From positions 1 through 46,293 of the forward strand of contig CALBCY010000200.1 in the NCBI GenBank assembly GCA_937927195.1: a stretch of 46,293 bases of DNA. The letters run 5' to 3'. The notes below the pieces were generated by a model. That model did no database searches. It was not told where the DNA came from and worked only from the letters and a program-made list of their open reading frames with translations. Positions within the stretch are counted from its first letter, which is position 1, and each line of letters opens with the position of its first letter. A program made the translations under genes and the position numbers. This DNA is from an uncultured Chitinophagales bacterium. GTDB lineage: Bacteria; Bacteroidota; Bacteroidia; Chitinophagales; UBA2359. Below are positions 6,676 to 16,172 of this stretch, piece after piece.

Positions 6676-6893
6676 TAACCTGAGTTCGAGTATTTATTTT
6701 ACATTTCTGGTGGTAAAAAAAAGTTTCAGTTAGTTTGAAAATAAAAGTTAGAAACCTTTAATTTAGTTAATAGGAATCAGAATATTTTGATACTTTTTGC
6801 TTGTCATTTTTCTTCATAAAAATGACGAAAAATCAAGATGATAAATTTTATTACTGATTGATTAACAATAGATTCAAAATCGAACTCAGGTTA
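6676..6893. mobile_element. MITE-like element with 14-bp terminal inverted repeats
   Basis: TAACCTGAGTTCGA at 6676-6689 and its exact complement TCGAACTCAGGTTA at 6880-6893 bound 218 bases without coding capacity. If the outer TA is a target duplication, the repeats proper are 12 bp (ACCTGAGTTCGA). The interior includes a perfect 9-bp stem GTCATTTTT/AAAAATGAC (6803-6826). No transposase is in the window. The size and ends fit a non-autonomous element; a long RNA hairpin is the alternative. Confidence 0.45.
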
Positions 6894-6897
6894 ATAA

Positions 6898-6940
6898 GAA
6901 GCTCGTCATTTTGCATAAAATGACGAGCTTCTTTGTTTGT
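6898..6940 (+). terminator. Strong 15-bp stem hairpin with T-rich tail
   Basis: Perfect stem of GAAGCTCGTCATTTT (6898-6912) with its complement (6917-6931), loop GCAT, followed by TTTGTTTG on the plus strand. It lies about 230 bases after the second lipoprotein gene, just beyond the inverted-repeat element. The core CGTCATTTT/AAAATGACG echoes the hairpin inside that element. Confidence 0.6.
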
Positions 6941-7050
6941 ATACAAACAAAACTTAGAAAGTTATTTAAGAATTTTCACGTGAAGGATACTTTTTGTAGA
7001 TTGTAACAAGCAGGTTTTAACAAACAATTAGACCATCTCTAAACATATCG

Positions 7051-7446
7051 ATGAAATTATTAAAACCATCTATTTTATTGACAACAATTTTCTTTATGAC
7101 TGCCTGCAGTAAAGAAGAAGCATGCCTTCAATCTGATTGGTTGGGTACTTATACTGGCACTGAAAGTTGCTCAGGAGATAATAAGGATGTGATCGTAACC
7201 ATAACGGCTGATGGAACAAATGGTATTGTTCTAACAACAAAAAGTGAATTTGGTGAGATTGAGTATCCTTCGATTGCTCCAATTAACTGTGATTTTGAGT
7301 ACGACTCTTCTGATTACGGTGGGGCATTTCCTGAAATTTCACTCACGTTGGATGGGGCTCTTGATGGGAACACATTAACCATTATTGATGTTCTTAGGTT
7401 CGAAAATTATCTTAGTACCTGCAAAATTACCGCTACTCGTAATTAA
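7051..7446 (+). CDS. Lipoprotein, third of three tandem paralogues
   Basis: 131 residues; signal peptide MKLLKPSILLTTIFFMTAC with a lipobox-like MTAC. The mature part follows the family pattern: CLQSDWLGTYTGTESCSG, VTITADGTNGIVLTT, a Cys in NCDFEY, and CKITATRN at the end. Compared with the first two it has a longer segment before the last strands (YDSSDYGGAFPEIS). Spacing and similarity show it arose from the same duplications; the inserted element now separates it from copy two. It converges with the GH13 gene on the other strand (61-base gap with a small hairpin). Function unknown. Confidence 0.8.
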   Translation: MKLLKPSILLTTIFFMTACSKEEACLQSDWLGTYTGTESCSGDNKDVIVTITADGTNGIVLTTKSEFGEIEYPSIAPINCDFEYDSSDYGGAFPEISLTLDGALDGNTLTIIDVLRFENYLSTCKITATRN

Positions 7447-7454
7447 TCTGTTAT

Positions 7455-7483
7455 ACCTATTTGTTCTCTATAGGTTTCTGTTT
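7455..7483 (+). terminator. Small terminator-like hairpin
   Basis: ACCTAT (7455-7460) pairs with ATAGGT (7470-7475), followed by TTCTGTTT. It lies just after the third lipoprotein stop, in the convergent gap. Weak stem. Confidence 0.35.
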
Positions 7484-7507
7484 AGGTTATGAAACAACGG
7501 AATCAAT

Positions 7508-8917
7508 TTACTTCACCAAAACTTTGTATCCGAAGGCTGGTAAGGTAAACTCACTATCCATTCGAATTCCTTTTTTCTCTCGGCTGATTCCATCCATCAT
7601 AACATCATTTGTTATCCCTTCACTGATTTTTACTTTTTGTTCTTTATTGGTAAAATTGAAAAGACCGATCACCACATTGTCTCCTTTTACTCTTGAAACG
7701 GCAAAAACGTTTTCATCATTGCTGCTTCTCAACCTTTCGTAACGACCGCCGAACTCACCATTCCACAAAGCAGGATTTCCTTTTTTAAGTTGAATCAGTG
7801 ATTGATAAAATGCTTCTTTCGGGTGATCCTCCACCCAATTGATCTGGTCTTTTTCGAAGAACTCAAGACGCTTGTTCAATCCTACTTCTTGGCCGCTGTA
7901 AACCAAGGGCATGCCGGGCATTACAAAAGTCAAGACAGCCAAACAATCGCCGGCATCGCCCATTCTTTCTTTGATGGTTCCGTTCCATGTATTTTCATCG
8001 TGGTTGGTGATGAAGCGCAACATGTAAGTGTCTGATGAAAAGTTTTTCTTTTCTTTTGCCATGTATTCATCCAAATCAGCCGCTGTTTTCTCCCCTTTCG
8101 CCAGTTCGTTTAGGATGTGGTGAAATTCCCAGGCATAGGCCATGTCAAAAGCCATGTCGTGCAATTCGGGCTTTTCAGCTTCGGCCAACCAAAAACATTC
8201 TTTGATCGGATCGATTTCACGACGGGCCATGTTCCAAAACTCAACTGGAACCTCACTGGCCACATCACATCTGAAACCATCCACATCCATTTCTTTGACC
8301 CAATAAATCATGTCTTGAACCATTGCAATGTGCAAATTCTTATTGTCATAGTTCAAATCGGCCACGTCTGTCCAGCCCCAGCTTTTGCCTGTTCTTGGAT
8401 CTGTTGGATCAATGATTTCTCCTGCATCATTTTGAGTATACCATTCTGGATGATCAGTAATCCACTGATGATCCCAACCTGTGTGATTGGCGACCCAGTC
8501 CAACATCACTTTCATATCTTGATCGTGGATCATGTCGACCAGTTTTTTGAAATCGCCCTTGTCGCCAAATTCTGGATTGATGCCTTGATAGTCCGCAATG
8601 GAATAATAGCTGCCCAATCCCCCTTTTCGTTTTACTTTGCTAATTGGATGAATTGGCATGAACCAAATGATGTCTACGCCCAATTCTTTTAAGCGAGGTA
8701 GGTGTTTGGAAAATGCCTCGAAGGTTCCCTCTTTTGTGTATTGGCGAACATTGACTTCATAAATAACCATGTCCTTGGTCCATTCCGGCACATTTTTGAT
8801 GTAAGCTTTTGCCACTTTGGGCTGCGACTTAACCTGATGTTGTGAGAAAATGGAAGCGGGATTTAGCAAAAGTAATCCAAGCAATAAGGTTGAGACTAAA
8901 AGTAATCTTGAATTCAT
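7508..8917 (-). CDS. Secreted GH13-family alpha-amylase-type glycosidase
   Basis: 469 residues from the ATG at 8917 (a TTG three codons earlier is less likely). A signal peptide (about 1-25, ending near IFSQ) indicates export to periplasm or surface. It is a (beta/alpha)8 alpha-amylase domain with the GH13 conserved regions: LDWVANHTG (region I, near 139-147), DGFRCDVA with nucleophile Asp near 218, the acid/base Glu in FWLAEAEK near 246, and TNHDENT with the transition-state Asp near 307. All three catalytic residues are present. A short beta C-domain follows (FAVSRVKGDNVVIGLFNF onwards). Substrate is an alpha-glucan or maltodextrin; exact specificity cannot be read. It is monocistronic and convergent with the lipoprotein cluster. 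No starch-type SusCD is adjacent. Confidence 0.88.
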   Translation of the reverse strand: MNSRLLLVSTLLLGLLLLNPASIFSQHQVKSQPKVAKAYIKNVPEWTKDMVIYEVNVRQYTKEGTFEAFSKHLPRLKELGVDIIWFMPIHPISKVKRKGGLGSYYSIADYQGINPEFGDKGDFKKLVDMIHDQDMKVMLDWVANHTGWDHQWITDHPEWYTQNDAGEIIDPTDPRTGKSWGWTDVADLNYDNKNLHIAMVQDMIYWVKEMDVDGFRCDVASEVPVEFWNMARREIDPIKECFWLAEAEKPELHDMAFDMAYAWEFHHILNELAKGEKTAADLDEYMAKEKKNFSSDTYMLRFITNHDENTWNGTIKERMGDAGDCLAVLTFVMPGMPLVYSGQEVGLNKRLEFFEKDQINWVEDHPKEAFYQSLIQLKKGNPALWNGEFGGRYERLRSSNDENVFAVSRVKGDNVVIGLFNFTNKEQKVKISEGITNDVMMDGISREKKGIRMDSEFTLPAFGYKVLVK

Positions 8918-9129
8918 GATTATCAAAGTTTAAAGCAGCAAATGCCGCGATCATTGTTTTAAAGAATGTTCCTAAAATAAAACTAATAAAAACAATAAAG
9001 GTTGAAAGTGAATAGAATTATTTATCTATTTAGTGAAATATAATTTTAGACGAAAGGCCGCAAAGAAGCAATTTTGACTGTGGAATAACAAAATCGTATA
9101 CCGTTAATACCTAATGTGATTATTATTCC

Positions 9130-9137
9130 TAATTTTG
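9130..9137 (+). promoter_or_regulatory. Putative Bacteroidota -7 promoter box
   Basis: TAATTTTG matches TAnnTTTG, 26 bases before the ATG at 9164. No clear TTTG is seen at the -33 distance. Confidence 0.35.
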
Positions 9138-9163
9138 CATTTTAAAACCTCAAACCCCATATA

Positions 9164-10978
9164 ATGAAATTAACTTACTTTGGTTTATTCCTAATTTCCA
9201 TTTTTTCCTTATCAATTGCTACGTTAAATGCTCAATATGAAATAGAGTGGCAAAATAATTTTGGAGGCTCTGATGCCGATAATCCTCGTGCGATTTTAAA
9301 AACAGAGGATGGTGGCTTTGTAATACTTAGCAGAAGTTTTTCTTCAGATGGAGACATTTCTGAAAATAATGGCAATTCGGATGCATGGATTTTCAAAATA
9401 GATGCTGAGGCAAATTTATTGTGGGAAAAGAGTTTCGGTAGTTCTTATAATGAAAACCCAGTTGCCATGGTTCAAGGAACAAACGGAGAAATTGTCATTC
9501 TTTGTGAAGCAATCGCTTCTCAAAATGATGATATTTTTTTGGGAGGAAATGATTTTTGGTTGTTTAAAATTGATGCCAATGGAAATTTAATTTCAGAGCA
9601 AAATTACGGAACCACCTATACAGAAAGACCTAAAGCAATGTCCAAAACGCCAGATGGTGGTTATATTTTGGTTGGGGAATCATATACCATGGTAAATGAT
9701 ATAGAACCAGTTTTGGGGCTGAGTGACTTTACAGCAATGAAAATAGATCAATCAGGAGAATTGGTCTGGTCAAAAATTTACGGGGGAAGTCAAGAGGATG
9801 TCCCCCAAGCAATCATTCCTGCAGTTGATGGCGGATATCTGATAGGCGGTTATTCTGAATCAGATGATATTGATGTAACTTCGAACGCAGGAAATTCAGA
9901 TCAATGGTTAATCAAAATTTCAGAACAAGGCGACTTGGAATGGACACAAGTTTATGGAATTCCTTGGCCTGAAGAAATTGTCACAATGGTTGCTACAAAT
10001 GCAAACGATGGTTATTTGCTTTTGGACTATGATTTTAATCTTCGTAAAATCACCTTAACTGGAGAAGAGATTTGGAACATTTACTATGGAGGCAGTGAGC
10101 AAGAGAGACCCCATAGCATCCTTGCTGTTGGAGATGGTTATATTATGGCCGGGGAATCAGGATCTTCGGATGGCGATGTTTCAGGAAACAATGGAGACGA
10201 CGATATGTGGGTTATTAAAGTCGATGAAGATGGCAATGTGGTATGTGAACAAAACTTTGGTGGGTCCTTAAGAGATTACGCCAAATCGATCATTCCATCT
10301 GGTGAGCAAGACAGTTATATTGTAATAGGCCAATCTGCTTCCAACGATCAAGACATTCCAAACAACTATGGAAGCCATGATGTTTGTGTTTTGAAAATTA
10401 AAGACCTCTGTAACCAACCAGTCTTGGCTTTTGGTCCAGATGAAATTGATTTTGGAACCAAGGCCATTGACCAATTTCCTTATACACCAGAAGTTTTAAT
10501 GATCAACAATACTATTGATCAGGTAGTAACGATTGATGATTTTGAGATAGCCGATGAGCATTTCAACATCGAAGTAGGTAATTATACATTACAAGGATTG
10601 GAAAGTGTTTTGGTTCAGATTTATTTCACCCCAAGCGCTGAAGGCACTTTTGAAAGTCAGCTGATTCTAAAAAATGAGCAAGGAGATGTAAGCGTTCCTT
10701 TGCGAGGCACAGCCACTAGTCCTACTGCTTTGAATGAAATTTCAAATAATGATTTCCTAGTCTATCCAAATCCAAGTACTGGCCTCTTTAGACTTCAATC
10801 GATGAATGATCCGTCTTTTGCTTATGAAATACTAAATGTCGCTGGTAAAATTTTAAGAAAGGAAAATCAAATTAATGGATCGAGCTGGGTGGATTTGAGA
10901 AGCGAGGAAGCTGGTGTTTATTTTGTGAAATTTTATACGGAGCAGGGGATTCAGATTAAGAAGTTGATGATCTATTAA
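9164..10978 (+). CDS. T9SS-secreted protein with propeller-like repeats
   Basis: 604 residues. A signal peptide (1-23, ending LNAQ) is followed by repeated units (about 25-425) of the form W...FGGS..D.P.AI....DGGY/F...G.S.S.DGD...N.G..D.W..KID..G, typical of beta-propeller-like secreted repeats in Bacteroidota. A choice-of-anchor D (HYDIN/ASPM-like) beta domain follows (about 427-525, FGTKAIDQFPYTPEVLMINN...PLRG). A T9SS type A sorting domain ends it (from FLVYPNPSTGLFRL near 531 to QIKKLMIY). Export therefore goes through the outer membrane by T9SS, with likely surface attachment. No catalytic motif is visible; a binding or adhesion role is inferred. Single gene. Confidence 0.85.
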   Translation: MKLTYFGLFLISIFSLSIATLNAQYEIEWQNNFGGSDADNPRAILKTEDGGFVILSRSFSSDGDISENNGNSDAWIFKIDAEANLLWEKSFGSSYNENPVAMVQGTNGEIVILCEAIASQNDDIFLGGNDFWLFKIDANGNLISEQNYGTTYTERPKAMSKTPDGGYILVGESYTMVNDIEPVLGLSDFTAMKIDQSGELVWSKIYGGSQEDVPQAIIPAVDGGYLIGGYSESDDIDVTSNAGNSDQWLIKISEQGDLEWTQVYGIPWPEEIVTMVATNANDGYLLLDYDFNLRKITLTGEEIWNIYYGGSEQERPHSILAVGDGYIMAGESGSSDGDVSGNNGDDDMWVIKVDEDGNVVCEQNFGGSLRDYAKSIIPSGEQDSYIVIGQSASNDQDIPNNYGSHDVCVLKIKDLCNQPVLAFGPDEIDFGTKAIDQFPYTPEVLMINNTIDQVVTIDDFEIADEHFNIEVGNYTLQGLESVLVQIYFTPSAEGTFESQLILKNEQGDVSVPLRGTATSPTALNEISNNDFLVYPNPSTGLFRLQSMNDPSFAYEILNVAGKILRKENQINGSSWVDLRSEEAGVYFVKFYTEQGIQIKKLMIY

Positions 10979-11090
10979 ATTGGCATTCGTAAATTGAAAT
11001 TCGGTTTTCATCGGTCGGTTTTGTTTTAGAAAACATGTAGGAGAAGACATGTAGGATTTGCCTTGCTGAATAAAAAACAATCAAATTCTA

Positions 11091-12485
11091 TTATTCATAT
11101 AAAAAACTATAACTCGATTTGTCTTTGAATGGAAAATACTTCTCAGGCAATTCATTGTAATCAAACACGCCCCATTTTGTCAAAAACTTATTTTGAGCAG
11201 CTCTTGTCCAAGCCATTTCCTGGGGATCATCCATGATTAAAATAGACCTGGTTTCTCCTGTTGAAATGGTAGACAACAACCAAAATTCATAAGGACTTGC
11301 CCAAGGTAGATACAAGGTATCCATTGAAAAATCACTGGACTTCAAAATCAACTTTTTATTTTCGTTCTCCGCCGTTTCCTCCAAAATACTGCTTAAGTAA
11401 TTCACTCTATCGGTGTATGGCCCATTTGAAAAGCCAATGTGAATAACCCTGATTAAACAAACAAAAACCAAAGCGATAATAATCTTTCTGGCAGTAAATG
11501 TTTTGGTGAAATCAAAAACCAAGGGCACAATGACAAACAAGCTCAGAGGCAAATGCAAATTCTCAATATAAAAAGGTTCTTTACAAGCAACATAACTGAC
11601 ATTTATCAGCAACAAGTAGGCAATAAAATAGCCAGCAACTAACAAAAATTTCATTCTTTGCCCTTCCTTAAAATAATAAAACAACACCCCCGTCAATCCC
11701 AATATCAAAAAGTAATAATCTTGAATCGCACTGATCAAAAAATCCTTGTTGGTCTCTATAAAAATATAATTGGGGAAAAGGAGGTAAATGTTTTTCAGAA
11801 CAGACATTGAAGTTCGGTCATAGGCTGTTCTAAAGAAGATGGATTTAAAAATAAAAATTGCGAAAAAGCTAGCAGAAATAAACATCAATAATTTCTTGTT
11901 TACGCTTCCATCATAATAGAAGAACAGAACAAAAAAGGAAAAGGGAATCAACATTAAAGGGTGAAAGAAAACCAGGCTGATTACAAACAAAAAGCCAATG
12001 AAATATTGAGCATAACTTGTTTCACCATTCAAGTCATTTTTTTTTGTTGAAATGAAATACAAGTAACTAAAAAGTAAAACAAGAATGGCCAATCCCTGTG
12101 GAAATTCCGATTGAATCCAATAAAAGGTATCTGTGACCATCAAAACACTGAACAACAACATGACCAAGGCAAACCTGTATGATTTGGTCCAAAGAATACA
12201 CAAAGCAAAAATAAGAAAGTAATAAATTTCAAAACCTACCGAATACAATTTCATGATACTTTCCAAATCCAAACCCAACTTGGTTCCCAGCAATGGAAAT
12301 GTTTGAGTCACAAATGCTCCGAACCGCATGTTTTGAATGGCATAAAATCCATCCTTGATTATAAAGAAAAGATGGTAAGATATATCCAAGAAAACAGTGC
12401 GTTCCAAATAATAATACAAGGAAAGTAACGCTAACAGAAAGTAAACGATTGATCCTATGATTAATATTTTTTTATTCATTGGCAT
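11091..12485 (-). CDS. Polytopic inner-membrane protein, unknown function
   Basis: 464 residues (an ATG two codons in, at 12479, is equally possible). About ten to eleven hydrophobic segments cover most of the length; the C-terminal 90 or so residues are soluble (ETRSILIMDDPQEMAWTRAA...). The layout, with an acidic DIS pattern in the first extracytoplasmic loop (LERTVFLDISYHLFF), is like GT-C-fold glycosyltransferases, but the resemblance is general and no signature was identified. It is on the same strand as pgi upstream, 187 bases away, and a 39-bp tandem hairpin repeat fills the gap just before its start, so the repeat lies in its leader. Confidence 0.7.
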   Translation of the reverse strand: MPMNKKILIIGSIVYFLLALLSLYYYLERTVFLDISYHLFFIIKDGFYAIQNMRFGAFVTQTFPLLGTKLGLDLESIMKLYSVGFEIYYFLIFALCILWTKSYRFALVMLLFSVLMVTDTFYWIQSEFPQGLAILVLLFSYLYFISTKKNDLNGETSYAQYFIGFLFVISLVFFHPLMLIPFSFFVLFFYYDGSVNKKLLMFISASFFAIFIFKSIFFRTAYDRTSMSVLKNIYLLFPNYIFIETNKDFLISAIQDYYFLILGLTGVLFYYFKEGQRMKFLLVAGYFIAYLLLINVSYVACKEPFYIENLHLPLSLFVIVPLVFDFTKTFTARKIIIALVFVCLIRVIHIGFSNGPYTDRVNYLSSILEETAENENKKLILKSSDFSMDTLYLPWASPYEFWLLSTISTGETRSILIMDDPQEMAWTRAAQNKFLTKWGVFDYNELPEKYFPFKDKSSYSFLYE

Positions 12486-12499
12486 TTTGAAATATTAAA

Positions 12500-12669
12500 T
12501 GCGCGTGCATTGCGATTCAACCAAATATTGCGTGCATGCAATGCGCGGCTGCTGTCCAACCAAATATTGCGCGCATGCAATGCGTGACTGCTGTCCAACC
12601 AAATATTGCGCGCATGCAATGCGCGGCTACTGTCCAACCAAATATTGCGTGCATACAATGCGCGGCTAC
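12500..12669. repeat. 39-bp tandem repeat array with hairpin in each unit
   Basis: Four units in exact 39-base register (CAACCAAATATTG at 12518, 12557, 12596 and 12635) plus a partial start. Each unit contains a stem of the type CGCGCAT-GCA-ATGCGCG, 7 bp with a 3-base loop; sequence variants are mostly C/T, giving G-U in the stem. There are no unique spacers, so it is not CRISPR. Because 39 is divisible by three, open frames run through on both strands, but these are repeat artefacts. It ends three bases before the pgi stop codon. Confidence 0.9.
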
Positions 12670-12672
12670 GGG

Positions 12673-14337
12673 CTATTTACTCATTCCAAGAAATGCATTA
12701 ATCAATCCATTGGTCGAAGAATCGTGGCTCTTAACTTTTTTCTTGGCATTCAATTCTGGTAAAATTTTGTTGGCCAATACCTTCCCCAATTGAACACCCC
12801 ATTGGTCAAAACTGAAAATATTCCAAATGACACCTTGGGTGAAAATTTTATGTTCATACATAGCAATCATGCGTCCCAACATTTTCGGATCAATCTTTTC
12901 TGCAAGGAAAGAATTACTTGGAATGTTCCCTTTAAAAACCTTGAAAGGGGTTAGCTGCTTGATTTGCTTTTTGTCCATCCCTCCTTCGGTCAATTCTGCC
13001 TCCACTTCTTTTTTAGTTTTACCGTTCATCAATGCTTCTGTCTGTGCAAAGAAATTAGACATCAGTTTCGGATGATGATCACCGATTGGATTGTGGCTTT
13101 TCGCTGCCCCAATAAAATCGCAAGGAATCATTTGAGTTCCTTGGTGAATCAATTGATAAAATGCATGCTGTCCGTTGGTTCCAGCTTCTCCCCAAACGAT
13201 GGGGCCAGTGGAATAATCGACGGCTTTACCATCGCGCCCGACATACTTTCCATTGCTTTCCATATTGCCCTGCTGAAAGTAGGCAGCAAAACGATGCAAA
13301 TATTGATCATAGGCCAAAATGGCTTCACTTTTGGCATCGAAAAAGTTGACATACCAAATGCCTATCAATGCTAAAATAACAGGAATATTTTCTTGAAATG
13401 GTGTGTTTTTAAAATGCTCATCCATTTCATGCGCACCATCCAAAAATGCCCTGAAATTATCAAAACCTAAAAGGCAAGCTAGTGGCAATCCGATGGCAGA
13501 CCAAACTGAGTAACGCCCCCCTACCCAATCCCAAAAAGTAAACATGTTCTTCGGGTCAATTCCAAAATCTTTCACTCCTTTGGCATTTGTTGACAAGGCA
13601 ACAAAATGTTTCTTGATCGTCTCCTTTGATTTTGCTTTCTTCAAAAACCAATCTCTTGCAGAATGAGCATTGGTCATTGTTTCTTGAGTGGTGAAAGTTT
13701 TCGACGCAATAAAAAACAAAGTCCGCTCAGGATCGAGCTTTTTCAGGGTTTCTGAAATGTGTGTTCCATCCACATTGGATACAAAGTGAATTTTCATGTT
13801 CTTCTTCCAGTAAGGTTTCAAAGCCTCGCTGACCATATAAGGCCCAAGATCGGAACCACCAATGCCAATGTTAACCAAATCGGTGATTGTCTTGCCTGTA
13901 TAACCTTTCCACTTTCCACTGTTGACCTGCTTTGAAAAGGCCTCCATTTGTTCCAAAACGGCCTTTACAGCAGGCATTTGATCCTTTTTGTCAACCAAGA
14001 CCTTTGATTGCTCTTTTTTTCCTACTGGTTTTCTTAAAGCCGTGTGCAAAACGGCACGATTTTCAGTTTTATTTATTTTATCGCCATTAAACATGGAGTC
14101 TATGGCATTTTGGAGTTTGCATTCTTTAGCCAAACCAAACAACAAGCTCAATGTTCGGTCATTCAAGATGTTTTTTGAGTAGTCAAACAGGAGATTGTCA
14201 AATTGAATGGAGTATTTGTTGAACCTCTCGGGATCAGAAGCAAACATTTCCTTCATAGATTGACCTTTCATTCTATTAAAATGGGCTTGAAGGGACTCCC
14301 ATGACTTTGTTTTGGTCGGATTGATATTGGCTAACAT
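12673..14337 (-). CDS. pgi: Glucose-6-phosphate isomerase
   Basis: Interconverts glucose-6-phosphate and fructose-6-phosphate in glycolysis and gluconeogenesis; cytosolic. 554 residues, close to the usual 545-555 for the long bacterial/eukaryotic-type enzyme. Visible signatures: [14 protein letters not shown] (sugar-phosphate binding), [17 protein letters not shown] (PGI signature 1), [13 protein letters not shown], and [13 protein letters not shown] (signature 2), in the expected order. The start at ATG 14337 gives the normal N-terminus ([20 protein letters not shown]). It is probably expressed alone; the membrane-protein gene follows on the same strand after the tandem repeat array. The stop TAA almost abuts that array. 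Confidence 0.96.
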   Translation of the reverse strand: MLANINPTKTKSWESLQAHFNRMKGQSMKEMFASDPERFNKYSIQFDNLLFDYSKNILNDRTLSLLFGLAKECKLQNAIDSMFNGDKINKTENRAVLHTALRKPVGKKEQSKVLVDKKDQMPAVKAVLEQMEAFSKQVNSGKWKGYTGKTITDLVNIGIGGSDLGPYMVSEALKPYWKKNMKIHFVSNVDGTHISETLKKLDPERTLFFIASKTFTTQETMTNAHSARDWFLKKAKSKETIKKHFVALSTNAKGVKDFGIDPKNMFTFWDWVGGRYSVWSAIGLPLACLLGFDNFRAFLDGAHEMDEHFKNTPFQENIPVILALIGIWYVNFFDAKSEAILAYDQYLHRFAAYFQQGNMESNGKYVGRDGKAVDYSTGPIVWGEAGTNGQHAFYQLIHQGTQMIPCDFIGAAKSHNPIGDHHPKLMSNFFAQTEALMNGKTKKEVEAELTEGGMDKKQIKQLTPFKVFKGNIPSNSFLAEKIDPKMLGRMIAMYEHKIFTQGVIWNIFSFDQWGVQLGKVLANKILPELNAKKKVKSHDSSTNGLINAFLGMSK

Positions 14338-14381
14338 GATTTGTTTTTCGTTGATTAGTTTAGCTTAAAACAGCTGAAATC

Positions 14382-14413
14382 TTAAATTTAGACCACTAAC
14401 CTAAGAAATGTAA
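14382..14413 (+). repeat. 32-bp dispersed element, copy 1
   Basis: It matches 16397-16428 at 28 of 32 positions, sharing AACCTAAGAAATGTAA exactly at the 3' end. Here it lies upstream of pgi, antisense to it. Confidence 0.7.
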
Positions 14414-14504
14414 ACCAGATATAAAATGGATTGGGATAAATTAAGCCATTTCATTGTAAATGACTTTGGTTTTTTGACTTTGGTTTTTATAAAAAAAAAC
14501 AATT

Positions 14505-16172
14505 TTACTCTTTCAAAAATTTTCCTGATAAAAGCTTCCCATCTTTACTTCTCAATTGCAAAAAATACAGTCCATTTGGAAGATCAATAACTGTTATTTT
14601 ATTATTCCAAGTAATACTATTGGGATAAAACATCTGTTGCTTTCCATCTGAATTGATAACCACTGCCTCCGATAATTGGAAATCTTTGGGAAGGATAAAA
14701 TTCAAGTATTGACTGACAGGATTGGGGAAAACTTTCACTTCTTGATTTAGCATTTCATTATTTTGAATATCATTCAATCCAACATTAACCGATAAGCATG
14801 ATCTATTATTGGAGTTATTGGTATCATATTTTCCATCTGCAGAAATAATATAAAAACAGAATTCTTCTGGTACGGAATATGAATTAAGCTTTGCAAAAAA
14901 TTCACGAGTTTCTCCAGGAAGAAGGTTTAGGTTTTCATAGTAGGTTTCAAATCTATGATCGACACAATTAATCCCTTCAAATGATTGAGAGACCACAAAC
15001 ACATTTTGAATAATTTCATCACTAAAATTAGTAATATTAAAATCCATAAAATTTTCGTAATCATAAGAAATGAACAGGGAATCTAAAGCTTCAATATAAA
15101 ATGTGTCATAAGGAAAAGAATAGGAATAAGTATTGATCAGTTCTATTCCAAGGTCAATTGTAGATTCTCCTAGTTTTTCATAAGTGGAAATCAAACTATT
15201 TTGAAACGGATAGTCATAAAAAAAATCTGGATTCTCCTCCCACTCCTGAATTCCAAAGACTGTAGTAGAAAAATCACCTTTGGGAAATCTGTTAAACTCA
15301 ATTTGTTGAAAATTTTCTTCTGCTAAAATTCCATTATTCACATCATTTAAATACCAATGAAGGATGCTTTGATCTTGTTGAGGATTAGCTAGATAAAAAA
15401 TGGTATCACCATGAACGGTCAAATCTGCGATCTCTATGTTTTCATTCATTACAGATTCATTAAGAATATTCAATTCTGTATCCAAAACAATCAACTTTTC
15501 ATCAGTCGATAGATAAATTTTATCGTTGTGAAATTTGTGAAAACGGTAGTTACCTTGGACCGAAATTCCATTTATAACTTCAAGGCTATCGTCCAAAATA
15601 AAGACATTATTTTCTCTGAATCCAAACAAATTATCAAAAGCAAAATCCAGCTTTTCGAATTCATTATCCGATCCTAAATATTGAACACTACCATCCAGAT
15701 TCAAAATCAAATAGTTTACACAATTAGGGTAGCAGCTTGCTTTTATTAAAATAGTCCCTTGTTTGTATATGCAAAAATCTTGGTATGGATGAAATTCGTA
15801 ATCAATTTCATCAAATACAATTGTTTCAATCTCACCGTCTAAGTTTCTGTATTTTAGTTCTAACGAAGGATCAGCAATATCATCTGCCGCCCATAAATTT
15901 GACAACAATACCCATTCATTGTCTAGAAAATCAAATGCAGATTCATGGACAAAGCCACTCAGTCCGAATGTTTCAATGCTGCCAGCCTCTTCTATAATTA
16001 AACTTGAATTACGACAACGGTTATAATACTCCACTCTGTAATCAACGCCATCGAGATGCAACCAATCCATTATGACATGTGGTTCATCATTATCAAGAAT
16101 AATTTGACAATTTATATGGTTGAATGAAAAACAAAATAAATACAAACAAAAGAAAATTCGAAGATTCATCAT
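14505..16172 (-). CDS. T9SS-secreted protein, otherwise unknown
   Basis: 555 residues (a second ATG follows immediately). The signal peptide ends near CQ at residue 23. The long middle part is beta-rich, aromatic and acidic with no recognised domain: a possible propeller-type fold with repeated short strands such as NLDGSVQYLG and DTELNILNE, and later a CARDB-like stretch (FNITNFSDEIIQNVFVVSQ) ending with Cys residues. The last about 80 residues are a T9SS sorting domain (EVKVFPNPVSQYLNF, then GLYFLQLRSKDGKLLSGKFL). It is divergent from the SusC gene with 259 bases between starts. Secretion route is well supported; function unknown. Confidence 0.78.
   Translation of the reverse strand: MMNLRIFFCLYLFCFSFNHINCQIILDNDEPHVIMDWLHLDGVDYRVEYYNRCRNSSLIIEEAGSIETFGLSGFVHESAFDFLDNEWVLLSNLWAADDIADPSLELKYRNLDGEIETIVFDEIDYEFHPYQDFCIYKQGTILIKASCYPNCVNYLILNLDGSVQYLGSDNEFEKLDFAFDNLFGFRENNVFILDDSLEVINGISVQGNYRFHKFHNDKIYLSTDEKLIVLDTELNILNESVMNENIEIADLTVHGDTIFYLANPQQDQSILHWYLNDVNNGILAEENFQQIEFNRFPKGDFSTTVFGIQEWEENPDFFYDYPFQNSLISTYEKLGESTIDLGIELINTYSYSFPYDTFYIEALDSLFISYDYENFMDFNITNFSDEIIQNVFVVSQSFEGINCVDHRFETYYENLNLLPGETREFFAKLNSYSVPEEFCFYIISADGKYDTNNSNNRSCLSVNVGLNDIQNNEMLNQEVKVFPNPVSQYLNFILPKDFQLSEAVVINSDGKQQMFYPNSITWNNKITVIDLPNGLYFLQLRSKDGKLLSGKFLKE

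Larger units (their letters stand above)
6666..7050. other. 385-base gap within the lipoprotein cluster
   Basis: It holds a 218-bp element with 14-bp terminal inverted repeats (6676-6893), a hairpin inside it, and a strong 15-bp stem hairpin just outside its right end. The remainder (6935-7050) is AT-rich leader DNA for the third lipoprotein. The other intra-cluster gap is only 130 bases, so this gap looks expanded by insertion. Confidence 0.6.

Noticed and set aside
8117..8692. 191-codon plus-strand frame inside the GH13 gene
   Set aside because: It is the mirror of a well-conserved catalytic domain; the minus strand contains all GH13 motifs.
12500..12669. CRISPR-like array
   Set aside because: Units are contiguous with no unique spacers and no cas genes are present.
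12476..12762. Open frames on both strands through the 39-bp repeat
   Set aside because: They arise because 39 is a multiple of three; the translations are 13-residue repeats with no real protein character and overlap pgi and the membrane-protein start.
12964..13374. 136-codon plus-strand frame inside pgi
   Set aside because: pgi motifs on the minus strand leave no doubt; the antisense frame has no known features.
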